Shown: positions 1-8,681 of the stretch, one piece after another
How the letters are laid out: each line of letters starts with the position of its first letter
How positions within the stretch are numbered: position 1 is the stretch's first letter
Assembly: GCA_937872175.1 (NCBI GenBank)
Contig: CALMPI010000010.1
Span: 62,001-126,000 of the forward strand
Length of the DNA: 64,000 bases
DNA from: an uncultured Flavobacteriales bacterium
GTDB lineage: Bacteria > Bacteroidota > Bacteroidia > Flavobacteriales_F > PHOS-HE28
Direction: 5' to 3'
Notes under the pieces: model-generated
What the model was told of the DNA's origin: nothing
Seen by the model: the letters and a program-made list of their open reading frames with translations, nothing else
The model's database searches: none
Program-made: the position numbers and the translations under genes

Positions 1-654
1 CTTGTACTGCTGCAGGTGCAGCTCGAGCCAGGCCACGCTCTCGGCATCGAGGTGGTTGGTGGGTTCGTCCAGCAGCAGGATGTCCGGCTGTTGCAGCAGC
101 AGGCGGCAGAGGGCCACGCGGCGGCGCTCCCCCCCGCTCAGCACCTTGATGGACGTGTCTCCGTCCGGGCAGCGCAGGGCGTCCATGGCCACCTCCAGCT
201 TCTGGTCGATGTTCCAGGCGTCGCTCACCTCGATCTTGTCCTGCAGGGCGGCCTGCCGGGCGATGAGCTTGTCCATCTTGTCCGGGTCGTTCAGCACCTC
301 ATCGTCGGCGAACTTGTTGTTCACCTCCTCGTACTCCTTCAGCAGGTCCATGATGGGCTGCACGCCTTCGCGCACGATCTCGATCACGGTCTTGCTCTCG
401 TCCAGCTCGGGCTCCTGCTCCAGGTGACCGATGGAGTAGCCGGGGCTCAGGTGCACGTCGCCCTCGAAGCTCGTCTCCTTGCCGGCGATGATGCGCATCA
501 GCGTGGACTTGCCCGAGCCGTTGAGGCCGAGCACGCCGATCTTGGCCCCATAGTAGAAGCCCAGGTAGATATCGTTGAGGATCTTCTTACCGGAAGGGAG
601 CGTCTTGCCCACCTTCACCATGTTGAAGATGATCTGGCGGCCTTCTTCTGCCAT
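1..654 (-). CDS. ettA: ABC-F translation factor EttA (C-terminus outside window)
   Basis: The first 218 codons are present; the gene runs off the left edge. EttA is a soluble ABC-F ATPase that binds the ribosomal E site and gates entry into elongation according to energy charge. Seen: an N-terminal strand typical of EttA, the Walker A motif GLNGSGKST at about residues 46-54, the ABC signature LSGGERRR near residue 180, and Walker B plus H-switch in ILLLDEPTNHLD near 200. The segment between Walker A and signature is acidic and helical, as in the family. The start at 654 gives the usual MAEEGRQIIF-type N-terminus. The second ABC domain, which separates EttA from other ABC-F proteins, is not visible, so the subfamily call rests on N-terminal similarity. 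Confidence 0.9.
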   Translation of the reverse strand, partial: MAEEGRQIIFNMVKVGKTLPSGKKILNDIYLGFYYGAKIGVLGLNGSGKSTLMRIIAGKETSFEGDVHLSPGYSIGHLEQEPELDESKTVIEIVREGVQPIMDLLKEYEEVNNKFADDEVLNDPDKMDKLIARQAALQDKIEVSDAWNIDQKLEVAMDALRCPDGDTSIKVLSGGERRRVALCRLLLQQPDILLLDEPTNHLDAESVAWLELHLQQYK

Positions 655-704
655 CGTCGTCAGGGATCTGCGGTTGGTGTGGACCGTTGCCGGGCAACGG
701 GGCC

Positions 705-713
705 GCAAAGGTC
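705..713 (-). promoter_or_regulatory. Possible -7 box for ettA
   Basis: On the minus strand this reads GACCTTTGC, one base from the TAnnTTTG-type box seen before many genes here. It lies about 59 bases before the ettA start. The spacing is longer than usual for this window, so support is weak. Confidence 0.3.
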
Positions 714-746
714 GCGCTTCGGCGGGAACTTCCGGCGCGTGGGTCG

Positions 747-2480
747 TCACCGCACCGTGGCGCGCCACACTTCCAGCCGCTTCCAGTCCTGCACCCGGTC
801 CGGCACCGTCAGTTGGTCCGGACGGTGGTCGTGGTGCAGCAGCACCCCCTCGAGGGTTTGTTCACGCGCCGGGCTCACCAGCACATAGAGCGTGGCACCC
901 GGGGTCGTGGGCCGGTACAGCACGTCGATGGGGATGCGTCGGTCCCTGAAATGGAACTCCACCGGCGCCTCCCAGGGGAACTCGGTCATCACCCGGTCGG
1001 CGGGCATCAGCGCCCCGCGGAAGTAGTCCGCCGCCAAGGCCGCTTCCGGGAACCGCTCGATGCGGTCCTGGATGCCACGCATGCCCGTCCACGACATTCC
1101 GGTGAGCACCACGAGGGCGGTGATGCTGGTGCGCACGCGCTTGCTGAGCGTGGGCAACAGGGTCTCCTGCACCAGCTTCAGCAGGTAGAAGAGGGCGATG
1201 GCCGAGCTGAGGTGCAGGACGAACAGGGTGTAGATCCATACGCGCGGCGGGGCCACCAGCCGCTGGGCGATCACGATGGGGATGGCCCCCAACGCGGTGG
1301 CGATCAGCAGCAGCCGGAACTTGGAACTGATGTACGCCGCATACACCACGCCGGCCAGGCCCAGCAGGCTGATCCAGGTGGCGGCCGTGTCGTTGAAGTA
1401 GGCGTAGAGGTCGAAGGTGCGGTCCTGGTGGGTGGCGGAGAACACTTCCCAGCTGTTGTCGCCCATGGTGGGGTGATGGAAGAGCTGGCCCAGGCCGTGC
1501 ACGACGATCACCGGCATGTAGAGCGCGCCGGTGAGCACCAGGAACACCCCGAAGGACAAGGCCAGCCGTTGTGTCCGTTTGGCGAGGGTGCTGTCGTAGG
1601 CGGACATCAGGTGGAGCAGCAGCCACAGGTAGCATGCGGCGGCGATGTAGAGCATGGTGGTCACCGTCCACATGCCGAGCGCATTGATCACCGCCAGAGC
1701 GAGGGCACTGCCCAGGGCGTTGGTCTTGGCGAAGTGGCGGCCGGCCAGCCAACCCAGCAGCAGCAGGCACCAAGTGAGGCTGTAGCCGCGGCCCAGCGCA
1801 CTGTACTCGATCAACGAGCCGCTGGAGGCCACGAAGGCCAGCATCAGCAGGGCGATGTAGCGGTTGAAGTGCGCGCGGGCGAAGAGGTAGGCCAGCGGCA
1901 TGGCCAGGATGCCCGCAAGAAGCGCCGGAAGCCGGAGGCTCCACAGGTGCACCCCGAAGAGCGCCGTGCTCAACTTCACCAGCAGGGTGTGCAGGATCTG
2001 GTTGTTGGGATAGCTGTAGTCGGAGATGATCACCGGCAGCGGACGCACGGCGTAGTACACGTAGGTGAAGGCCTCGTCATAGATGATCGGTGCCTGCATC
2101 TGCACCAGGCGCAGCACGGCCCCGGCGGTGATGAGCCCGGCCACGAAGAGCTTGTGCGTGCGGGAGGTGCGCTTGTTCAGCTTTGCGAGCGCGCGCCGCA
2201 GGTCGGACCACAGGGTGCCGCGCTGCGTCTCACCACGCGGGAGCGAGCGGGCCAGCAGCCTGCCTCCGGCCACAAGCAGGCCCGCCGCGGCGCCGCACGC
2301 CGCTGCGAGCGCGTGCAGATTGCCCCTCACCCGTTCGTGGAAGGCCGGGGTGTAGGTCTCCACATCACCGTCGGGCGCCAGGCCGTCCACATACCCCTTC
2401 ACCGGGGCGAAGCCCAGCCGGGACAGCCACCAGGCCAGGGCGGCCAACAGCAGAAGGAGGAGAGCGGTGAACATGACCAT
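747..2480 (-). CDS. Polytopic membrane glycosyltransferase, GT39/PMT-like
   Basis: A 577-residue protein with about ten hydrophobic spans. The loop after an early span reads IIYDEAFTYVYYAVRPL, and further on comes SYPNNQILHTLLVKL, matching the DE-containing first loop of the GT39/ArnT/PMT superfamily. These enzymes use polyprenyl-phosphate sugars to glycosylate proteins or lipids on the outer face of the inner membrane. The C-terminal ~100 residues are soluble and probably periplasmic. The frame is open to 2540, but a perfect -7 box (2502-2509) lies between that start and the ATG at 2480, so the 2480 start is preferred. Donor and acceptor cannot be told from sequence. Confidence 0.75.
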   Translation of the reverse strand: MVMFTALLLLLLAALAWWLSRLGFAPVKGYVDGLAPDGDVETYTPAFHERVRGNLHALAAACGAAAGLLVAGGRLLARSLPRGETQRGTLWSDLRRALAKLNKRTSRTHKLFVAGLITAGAVLRLVQMQAPIIYDEAFTYVYYAVRPLPVIISDYSYPNNQILHTLLVKLSTALFGVHLWSLRLPALLAGILAMPLAYLFARAHFNRYIALLMLAFVASSGSLIEYSALGRGYSLTWCLLLLGWLAGRHFAKTNALGSALALAVINALGMWTVTTMLYIAAACYLWLLLHLMSAYDSTLAKRTQRLALSFGVFLVLTGALYMPVIVVHGLGQLFHHPTMGDNSWEVFSATHQDRTFDLYAYFNDTAATWISLLGLAGVVYAAYISSKFRLLLIATALGAIPIVIAQRLVAPPRVWIYTLFVLHLSSAIALFYLLKLVQETLLPTLSKRVRTSITALVVLTGMSWTGMRGIQDRIERFPEAALAADYFRGALMPADRVMTEFPWEAPVEFHFRDRRIPIDVLYRPTTPGATLYVLVSPAREQTLEGVLLHHDHRPDQLTVPDRVQDWKRLEVWRATVR

Positions 2481-2501
2481 GCGCTGCGGACGGGGCACGG
2501 C

Positions 2502-2509
2502 CAAAAGTA
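2502..2509 (-). promoter_or_regulatory. -7 promoter box for the glycosyltransferase
   Basis: The minus strand reads TACTTTTG, a perfect match to the Bacteroidota -7 consensus TAnnTTTG, 29 bases before the ATG at 2480. It fixes the start choice for that gene. Confidence 0.6.
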
Positions 2510-2573
2510 GCCGACGGCGCGTGGCCGGGTGGCCCACCACCCATCCCGTGGGACGCGCCGCTGGTCACAAAAA

Positions 2574-2596
2574 GGTACTTTGCCTTGCATAGTACC
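2574..2596. promoter_or_regulatory. Inverted repeat GGTACT-N11-AGTACC, likely PadR operator
   Basis: Perfect 6-bp arms at 2574-2579 and 2591-2596, with a further AGTACC half site at 2625-2630. The repeat lies 48 bases before the padR start, and the -7 box at 2609-2616 falls between the repeat and the extra half site. PadR proteins usually repress their own operon by binding dyads at the promoter, so autoregulation is the natural reading; binding itself is inferred. Confidence 0.55.
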
Positions 2597-2608
2597 AACC
2601 CAAGCACA

Positions 2609-2616
2609 TATGTTTG
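2609..2616 (+). promoter_or_regulatory. -7 box of the padR-pspC operon
   Basis: TATGTTTG matches TAnnTTTG exactly. A CTTG at 2584-2587 is a candidate -33 element with a 21-base spacer. The predicted start of transcription is near 2621, just ahead of the AGTACC half site. Confidence 0.6.
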
Positions 2617-2643
2617 CATCGTCAAGTACCAGACACAGCCCAG

Positions 2644-2979
2644 ATGAACGTCGAGAACACCAAGGCGCAGATGCGGAAAGGCGTGCTGGAGTACTGCATC
2701 CTGTCGGTGCTGTCGCAGGAGGAGCTTTATCCTCCGGACATCATCGCCAAGTTGAAGGACGCGAAGCTGATCGTGGTGGAGGGCACCCTCTACCCCCTGC
2801 TCACGCGCCTGAAGGATGCCGGATTCCTGACCTACCGCTGGGAGGAGAGCCGCAGCGGCCCTCCGCGCAAGTACTACAAGCTGACCCCCGTGGGGCAGAA
2901 GTTCCTGAACGAACTGGATGAGACCTGGGACGACCTGGCCCAGGCCGTGAAAAAGATGACCCGACGCAACGCACGATGA
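2644..2979 (+). CDS. PadR family transcriptional regulator
   Basis: A 111-residue regulator made almost entirely of a PadR winged helix. Seen: MRKGVLEYCILSVLS at the N-terminus, the recognition region VVEGTLYPLLTRLKDAGFL near residues 40-60, and the wing SGPPRKYYKLTPVGQ near 70-85; a short C-terminal helix would serve dimerisation. The ATG at 2644 gives the usual family N-terminus; an in-frame ATG at 2614 lies within the predicted promoter and is unlikely. The gene overlaps the next one by four bases (ATGA), so the two are translationally coupled. PadR next to PspC-domain genes is a recurrent Bacteroidota arrangement linked to envelope stress; the ligand is unknown. Confidence 0.9.
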   Translation: MNVENTKAQMRKGVLEYCILSVLSQEELYPPDIIAKLKDAKLIVVEGTLYPLLTRLKDAGFLTYRWEESRSGPPRKYYKLTPVGQKFLNELDETWDDLAQAVKKMTRRNAR

Positions 2980-4733
2980 AAAAGACCCTCACAGCCAACA
3001 TCAGCGGTACGGTGTTCCACATCGAGGAGGACGCCTACGACAAGCTGCACCGCTACCTCGGCACCATCCGCGCGCGCTTCAGTGGCAGCGAGGGCCGTGA
3101 CGAGATCATGGCCGACATCGAGGCCCGCATCGCCGAGCTGTTCCAGGAGCGGCTGCAGGGCCGCCAGGTGGTGGGCATCGCCGACGTGGACCACGTGATC
3201 ACGGTCATGGGTCAGCCGGAGGACTATGCGGACGGCGAGGCCGGCGGCGATAGTGCCGTGCCCCCCCCCCGGACCGACGGACGCCGGCGCCTGTTCCGCG
3301 ACCCGGAGGACAGTTGGGTGGGCGGTGTGTTCGGTGGTCTGGCCGCCTACATCGGCACCGACCCCTTGTGGATGCGCATCGCCTTCATCCTGCTGGTCAT
3401 CTTCGGTGTGGGCTCTCCCCTGCTGATCTACATCATCCTGTGGATCCTCATCCCCCAGGCCTCCTCGGCGGCGGAACGCCTGATGATGCAGGGCGAACCG
3501 GTGACCGTGGACAACCTGAAGCGCAGCTTCGAGGAGGGCGCCGAACGCGTGAAGCAGGGCGCCGAGCGCGTGGCCCGCGAGGCTGATGAGCTGGGGCGCC
3601 GCTGGACCAACGGACCGGCCCGCACCTACGGTCGCCAGGCCCGCCAGGGCGTGGGCGTGTTCGCCCGCGGCGCGGCCACCGTGGCGGCCAAGATCGTCGG
3701 CGTGTTCACCCTGGTGCTTGGCGCCATCCTTACCCTCGCACTGGTGGGCGCGCTGGTCGGTGGCGGCACCATCACGCTCGACCACTTCAGCGGCATGGAA
3801 GGCACCGGCCTCTTCGACCTCAGCGCGGTGGTGTTCGACAGCGCGGCCCACGCCTTCTGGAGCGTGCTGTGCGCCGTGCTCCTGCTGCTGATCCCGGCCA
3901 TCGGCCTCTTCATCGGCGGCCTGCGGCTGCTCACCGGCCTCCGCGCACCGCAATGGCTGGGATGGACCTTGAGCACCGCCTGGTTCGTGGCCCTGATGGT
4001 GGTGCTGGTGGTGGGCCTGCGCCTCGGCAACGACTTCAAGCGCGAGCAGAAGTTGCGCGAAGAGGTGGCCATCGGGCAACCCGACGGACAGACCCTCTTC
4101 CTGGGCGTGCACGACATGCGCGGACTGGGCAAGGACTGGCGCGTGGCCTATGACGATGGCCGCGTGGACTGGGACATGGAGGGCTTGATGACCACCACCG
4201 ACAGCATCCACGGGGCCTGGGCCACACTGGACGTGGTGCCGAGCCCGGACAGCCTCTTCCACCTGCTGGTGGAGCGGCGCGCCAACGGCCGCACCGAGAA
4301 GATGGCCCTGGCCCGCGCCAGCCACACCGGCTTCACCCGGGACCAGAACGACTCACTGCTCCTGCTCTCCCCCTGGGTGGACATGCCCCGGGAGGACAAA
4401 CTGCGAGCCCAGCGCGTGCGCTTCGAGGTGCAGGTGCCCGTGGGTCGTGCCGTCCACTTCAACAGCGGCATCGGTTTCATGCTGGACGATGTGGACAATG
4501 TGACCAACACCGGGGATGACGAGATGGTGGGGCGCACCTGGACCATGACCTCCGGCGGACTGAGCAGCAGTGTGACGCCGGAGCAGGTGCCCGATGACCT
4601 GCCCTACCCGGCCGCACCGGCCACGCCTGGTCCCGCCGCCACGCCTGAGCCGGCCGAGGCCCCGAACGCGACCAGCGCCCTGCGCACCTACAGCGCGCCC
4701 GACCTCCTCACGGCGGTCTTCCGCCGCACCTGA
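2976..4733 (+). CDS. PspC domain membrane protein
   Basis: A 585-residue membrane protein. The first ~85 residues form a charged cytoplasmic region. Residues ~104-165 are a PspC domain (RRLFRDPEDSWVGGVFGGLA, followed by two close hydrophobic spans). A charged helical stretch of about 60 residues follows, then three or four more spans up to about residue 360. The C-terminal ~220 residues are soluble and end in a Pro/Ala-rich tail. PspC domains occur in envelope-stress membrane proteins; the precise role in Bacteroidota is not established. The gene is coupled to padR by an ATGA overlap and is followed by a strong hairpin terminator. Confidence 0.85.
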   Translation: MKKTLTANISGTVFHIEEDAYDKLHRYLGTIRARFSGSEGRDEIMADIEARIAELFQERLQGRQVVGIADVDHVITVMGQPEDYADGEAGGDSAVPPPRTDGRRRLFRDPEDSWVGGVFGGLAAYIGTDPLWMRIAFILLVIFGVGSPLLIYIILWILIPQASSAAERLMMQGEPVTVDNLKRSFEEGAERVKQGAERVAREADELGRRWTNGPARTYGRQARQGVGVFARGAATVAAKIVGVFTLVLGAILTLALVGALVGGGTITLDHFSGMEGTGLFDLSAVVFDSAAHAFWSVLCAVLLLLIPAIGLFIGGLRLLTGLRAPQWLGWTLSTAWFVALMVVLVVGLRLGNDFKREQKLREEVAIGQPDGQTLFLGVHDMRGLGKDWRVAYDDGRVDWDMEGLMTTTDSIHGAWATLDVVPSPDSLFHLLVERRANGRTEKMALARASHTGFTRDQNDSLLLLSPWVDMPREDKLRAQRVRFEVQVPVGRAVHFNSGIGFMLDDVDNVTNTGDDEMVGRTWTMTSGGLSSSVTPEQVPDDLPYPAAPATPGPAATPEPAEAPNATSALRTYSAPDLLTAVFRRT

Positions 4734-4778
4734 ACCCCGATCACCGGCGGCAACGAGGGGAAGCCATCCGGCCGGGGA

Positions 4779-4816
4779 CCGCCCCGTTCTCCATGCGAGG
4801 ACGGGGCGGACCTTTT
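4779..4816 (+). terminator. Rho-independent terminator after pspC-like gene
   Basis: The stem pairs CCGCCCCGT (4779-4787) with ACGGGGCGG (4801-4809), with an inner CTC/GAG pairing in the loop, then ACCTTTT. It also shows that the open frame upstream of 4877 is not coding. Confidence 0.7.
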
Positions 4817-4861
4817 CACGGGCTTCACACGGGCGACACGGTGCGGGTGCAGGGGCCGGTC

Positions 4862-4870
4862 TACCTTGCG
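4862..4870 (+). promoter_or_regulatory. -7 box of the antiporter gene
   Basis: TACCTTGCG lies 15 bases before the ATG at 4877, so the mRNA should have an almost absent 5' leader. Confidence 0.55.
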
Positions 4871-4876
4871 TCCGCG

Positions 4877-7147
4877 ATGGTGCGCTGGCGCAACTGGCTC
4901 TTCTACGTGCTCACCATCGGCGCCTGCGTGGCGCTCATGTACGGCATCGTGGGCGCCGGTGCCGGGCTCGAGGCCGGCCGATCGGTGAACGGCGATCTGC
5001 AGGAGGTGAAGGGTCACTGGCAGCAGTTCAAGGATACCTATCACCACAACCTCACGCACCCGCTGTCCATCCTGCTGCTGCAGATCCTCTGCATCATCGT
5101 CACGGCCCGGGTCTTCGGCTTCCTCTGTCAGAAGGTGGGCCTGCCTACGGTGATCGGCGAGATCGCCGCCGGCATTTTCCTGGGGCCCTCCTTCCTGGGC
5201 CAGCAGTTACCGGCCTGCTCGGAGTTCCTGTTCCCCGCGGCCTCGCTGGGCAACCTGCAGGTCCTCAGCCAGATCGGCCTCATCCTGTTCATGTTCGTCA
5301 TCGGCATGGAGCTCAACATCACGGTGATGAAGGACCGCGTGAAGAACGCTGTGGTGGTGAGCCACGCGGGCATCGTGTTCCCCTACACGCTGGGCGTGGG
5401 CCTCTCCTACTTCCTCTACGGCCCCTTTGCCCCCAAGGGCGTCCATTTCCTCTCGTTCGCGCTCTTCATGGGCATCGCGATGAGCATCGCCGCCTTCCCG
5501 GTGATGGCGCGCATCGTCCAGGAGCGCGGCCTGCACCGTACGGCCTTCGGCAGCACCGTGATCACGTTCGCCGCCGCCGACGACATCACCGCATGGTGCC
5601 TGCTGGCCGTGGTGATCGCCGTGGTGAAGGCGGGCAGCATCGTCAGCAGCCTTTACACCGTGCTGTTGGTCCTGGCCTACATGCTGCTGATGCTGCGCGT
5701 GGTGCGGCCGTTCCTCAACCGCTTGGGCGAGGTGTACGCCGACCGCGAGAGCCTCAGCAAACCCATCGTGGCCGTCTTCATTCTGGTGCTGCTGCTCTCG
5801 GCCTACGCCACGGAGGTCATCGGTGTGCACGCCCTCTACGGGGCCTTCGTCGCCGGCGTGATCATGCCGTCCGACCAGCGCTTCCGAAGCCTCTTCATCG
5901 GCAAGGTGGAGGACCTGGCCGTGGTGCTCCTGCTGCCGCTCTTCTTCGTGTTCACCGGTCTGCGCACGGAGATCGGCCTGCTGAACGACCTGGGCCTGTG
6001 GAAATGGTGCGCCGTCATCATCGTCGTGGCGGTGGTGGGCAAGTTCACCGGCAGTGCGGTGGCGGCGCGCATCGTGGGGCTGCCGCTGAAGGAGAGCCTG
6101 ATGGTGGGCGCGCTGATGAACACCCGGGGACTGATGGAGCTGGTGGTGCTGAACATCGGTTACGAGCTCGGGGTGATGAGCCCGGAGATCTTCACCATGA
6201 TGGTGATCATGGCCTTGGTCACCACGATGATGACCGGCCCCGCGCTGACGCTGATCGAGCGCCTCTTCCACACCACCGAACGCCTCACGCAGGTGGTGGC
6301 CGAGGAGGCCAGGCGGTTCCGCATCCTGGTGCCCTTCGGCGACCCGGGCCGCGGCCGCAACATGGTGCGGGTGGCCCACGCCTTCCTGAAACGCAACAAC
6401 AACGCGGGCCTCGTGGCCCTGCATCTCACCCCCAGCGGTGACGTCTACTCCTTCGACCTGGGCGAGCGCGAGCGCGAGATCTTCAAGCCCATCCTGAAGG
6501 AGAAGCGGCAGCAAGGCATGGCCTTGGAGACGCTCTTCAAGCCGAGCACCGACATCGAGAAGGAGCTGATCACCATCGCCAACACGGGCAACTTCGACCT
6601 GGCCATCGTGGGCATCGGACGGAGCATCTACGAGGGCACCTTCCTGGGCCGCCTGGTGGGGCTCACGAGCCGGATCATCGATCCGGAGCGCCTGCTGGAC
6701 ACCCTCACAGGCAAGGAAGGGCTCTTCGAAACGGCCGAGCTGGACGACCGGGTGCGCCGCATCGTGCGCGAAGTGCGCATCCCCCTGGGCATCTACGTGG
6801 ACAAGGACCTCCAGCGCCTGGACCGTGTGGTGGTGCCGCTCTTCGGGCTGGCGGACAGTGCGCTGCTCACTTACGCGCAGAAGCTGCAGGTGAACAGCGG
6901 CGCGCACATCACCCTGCTCGACCAGGCCGACGTGTTCACCCAGAACCCCGAGCTGCGCGCCCTGGTGGACGGCATGCAGCGCGCGGCCCACGGCTCGGTG
7001 GAGCTGTCCACCACCGCGATCGACGGTGGCGGGCCGCTCAAGGGTCAGGACCTGATGCTGATCGGCCTCGACAGCTGGAAGCGGGCCGTGGAGAAACAGG
7101 CGCCCTGGCTGGCGCAGGCGCCCAGCATGCTGATCCTTCGTCCCTGA
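4877..7147 (+). CDS. CPA2-family cation:proton antiporter with cytosolic USP-like tail
   Basis: A 756-residue inner-membrane protein. One span near the N-terminus is followed by a loop and then a 12-span Na+/H+ exchanger (KefB/CPA2) domain at about residues 55-440. Seen: VGLPTVIGEIAAGIFLGPS, and AAADDITAWCLLAVV carrying the conserved acidic pair of the ion site. The C-terminal ~300 residues are soluble, with GRGRNMVRVAHAF and related segments resembling universal-stress-protein folds, a known tail of this family. The protein exchanges K+ or Na+ for protons; which cation is not readable. The ATG at 4877 is chosen because the upstream in-frame ATG at 4793 lies inside the terminator stem-loop. 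It may be read through into the ureohydrolase gene (63-base gap). Confidence 0.88.
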   Translation: MVRWRNWLFYVLTIGACVALMYGIVGAGAGLEAGRSVNGDLQEVKGHWQQFKDTYHHNLTHPLSILLLQILCIIVTARVFGFLCQKVGLPTVIGEIAAGIFLGPSFLGQQLPACSEFLFPAASLGNLQVLSQIGLILFMFVIGMELNITVMKDRVKNAVVVSHAGIVFPYTLGVGLSYFLYGPFAPKGVHFLSFALFMGIAMSIAAFPVMARIVQERGLHRTAFGSTVITFAAADDITAWCLLAVVIAVVKAGSIVSSLYTVLLVLAYMLLMLRVVRPFLNRLGEVYADRESLSKPIVAVFILVLLLSAYATEVIGVHALYGAFVAGVIMPSDQRFRSLFIGKVEDLAVVLLLPLFFVFTGLRTEIGLLNDLGLWKWCAVIIVVAVVGKFTGSAVAARIVGLPLKESLMVGALMNTRGLMELVVLNIGYELGVMSPEIFTMMVIMALVTTMMTGPALTLIERLFHTTERLTQVVAEEARRFRILVPFGDPGRGRNMVRVAHAFLKRNNNAGLVALHLTPSGDVYSFDLGEREREIFKPILKEKRQQGMALETLFKPSTDIEKELITIANTGNFDLAIVGIGRSIYEGTFLGRLVGLTSRIIDPERLLDTLTGKEGLFETAELDDRVRRIVREVRIPLGIYVDKDLQRLDRVVVPLFGLADSALLTYAQKLQVNSGAHITLLDQADVFTQNPELRALVDGMQRAAHGSVELSTTAIDGGGPLKGQDLMLIGLDSWKRAVEKQAPWLAQAPSMLILRP

Positions 7148-7210
7148 GGGGAGCCGCACGATCACCGATCTTCGTCCCGCCGAGGGCATCCACGCCCGAG
7201 CCCCCTCCCC

Positions 7211-8254
7211 ATGAGCAAAGCCGCCAAGATCCGCGCCTTCGACCCCAACAGCCCCGGTGACGCCAACGCCCAGATGTACGGGCTGCCCTTCACCTGCGAG
7301 GAGGCGGACATCGTGCTGGTGCCCGTGCCCTGGGAGGTGACCACCAGCTACGGCGGCGGCACGGCCCACGGCCCGCAGGCCATCTTCGACGCCAGTTTCC
7401 AGGTGGACCTCTTCCACCCCGAATTCCCCGACCTCTGGAAGCGGGGCGTGGCCATGGACGAGCTGCCCAAGGCGCTGCTGCAGCAGAGCAAGGCGCTGAA
7501 GAAGGAGGCGCACAAGGTGATCACCATGCTCACCGAAGGCGGTTCGAAGAAGGAGCTCGCCCAGGCCAAGATGGCGCTGGAGCTTGTCAACGCCGAGTGC
7601 GCCGTGATGAACGAATGGGTGGAGGCCCGCACGGGTGAATGGCTCGATGCCGGGAAGCTCGTGGGCCTCATGGGCGGCGACCACAGCACCCCGCTGGGCT
7701 TCCACCGCGCCCTGGCCCGCCGTCACAAGCGCTTCGGCATCCTGCACATCGACGCGCACACGGACCTGCGGAACGCGTACGAGGGCTTCACGTTCAGCCA
7801 CGCCAGCATCATGCACAACACCCTCGAGCTGCCGCAGGTGAGCACGCTGGTGCAGGTGGGCATCCGCGACTTCTGCGCGGAAGAGAACAAGGCCTTCCTG
7901 GACCAGAAGGGCCGCGTGAAGGTGGTGCGCTCGGCCGACATCCGCCGGCAGCAGTACGAGGGCATCACCTGGCGCGAACAGTGCGATGCCATCATCGCGG
8001 CGCTGCCGGAGAAGGTGCATGTGAGCTTCGACATCGACGGGCTGGACCCGGTGCTGTGCCCGCACACCGGCACGCCCGTGCCCGGTGGCCTGGCCTTCGA
8101 GGAGGCCACCTACCTGCTGAGCCGCCTGGCCGCGAGCGGCCGCACCCTCATCGGCTTCGACCTGGTGGAGGTGGCCCCGGGGCGCCACGACGAGTGGGAC
8201 GCCAACGTGGGCGCGCGCCTGCTGTGGCACCTGTGCGGCGTGCTCGCCAAGTAA
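7211..8254 (+). CDS. Ureohydrolase (agmatinase/arginase/formimidoylglutamase family)
   Basis: A 347-residue metalloenzyme of the arginase fold that hydrolyses a guanidino or formimino group using two Mn2+. Metal-binding motifs are complete: GGDHS near residue 157, DAHTD near 179 and SFDIDGLDP near 276. The insert TPVPGGLAFEEATYLL is typical of bacterial agmatinase-like proteins. Bacteroidota carry this long form, often labelled agmatinase family; substrate specificity is not decided by the motifs. The DCC gene begins 3 bases after the stop, so the two are probably co-transcribed. Confidence 0.87.
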   Translation: MSKAAKIRAFDPNSPGDANAQMYGLPFTCEEADIVLVPVPWEVTTSYGGGTAHGPQAIFDASFQVDLFHPEFPDLWKRGVAMDELPKALLQQSKALKKEAHKVITMLTEGGSKKELAQAKMALELVNAECAVMNEWVEARTGEWLDAGKLVGLMGGDHSTPLGFHRALARRHKRFGILHIDAHTDLRNAYEGFTFSHASIMHNTLELPQVSTLVQVGIRDFCAEENKAFLDQKGRVKVVRSADIRRQQYEGITWREQCDAIIAALPEKVHVSFDIDGLDPVLCPHTGTPVPGGLAFEEATYLLSRLAASGRTLIGFDLVEVAPGRHDEWDANVGARLLWHLCGVLAK

Positions 8255-8257
8255 GGC

Positions 8258-8671
8258 ATGACCTCAGCGCCGCTGCCGGACCGCCTGCTGCTGTTCGACG
8301 GGGTGTGCAACCTGTGCACCGGCGCCGTGCGCTTCGTGGTGCCGCGGGACCGCCGTGGCCGAATCCGCTTCGCCGCCCTGCAAGGTCCCACCGGCCGCCG
8401 TCTGCTCACTGAACAAGGGCTGAACACCGAGGTCCTCAGCACTCTGATCTACGTGCGGCAGGGCCGCACGCATACGCGCAGCAGCGCAGCGCTCTGGCTT
8501 GCGCGCGACCTGGACGGCGCCTGGCCGCTGCTCTTCGCGTTCATGGTGCTGCCGTGTGCGCTGCGCGATGCCGTGTACACCGCCGTGGCCCGCCGGCGCT
8601 ACCGCTGGTTCGGTCGCACCGAGGCCTGCATGGTGCCGGACCCCGAGCTGGCCCCCCGCTTCGTGGACTGA
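8258..8671 (+). CDS. DCC-family thiol-disulfide oxidoreductase-like protein (DUF393)
   Basis: A 137-residue protein with the family hallmark LLFDGVCNLC near residues 11-20, a DxxCxxC-type redox motif in a thioredoxin-like fold, then RIRFAALQG and a C-terminal RYRWFGR region. DCC proteins are presumed disulfide oxidoreductases, but substrates are unknown. It follows the ureohydrolase by 3 bases and converges on the protease gene (10-base gap). Confidence 0.85.
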   Translation: MTSAPLPDRLLLFDGVCNLCTGAVRFVVPRDRRGRIRFAALQGPTGRRLLTEQGLNTEVLSTLIYVRQGRTHTRSSAALWLARDLDGAWPLLFAFMVLPCALRDAVYTAVARRRYRWFGRTEACMVPDPELAPRFVD

Positions 8672-8681
8672 TCGCTGTCGA

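Noticed and set aside
687-2510. A 607-residue plus-strand open frame
   Set aside because: Antisense to the membrane glycosyltransferase; composition is His/Gln/Gly-rich with no fold signature.
5207-8230. A 1007-residue minus-strand open frame
   Set aside because: Antisense to the antiporter and ureohydrolase genes, His/Gln/Gly-rich, without domains; a by-product of high GC.
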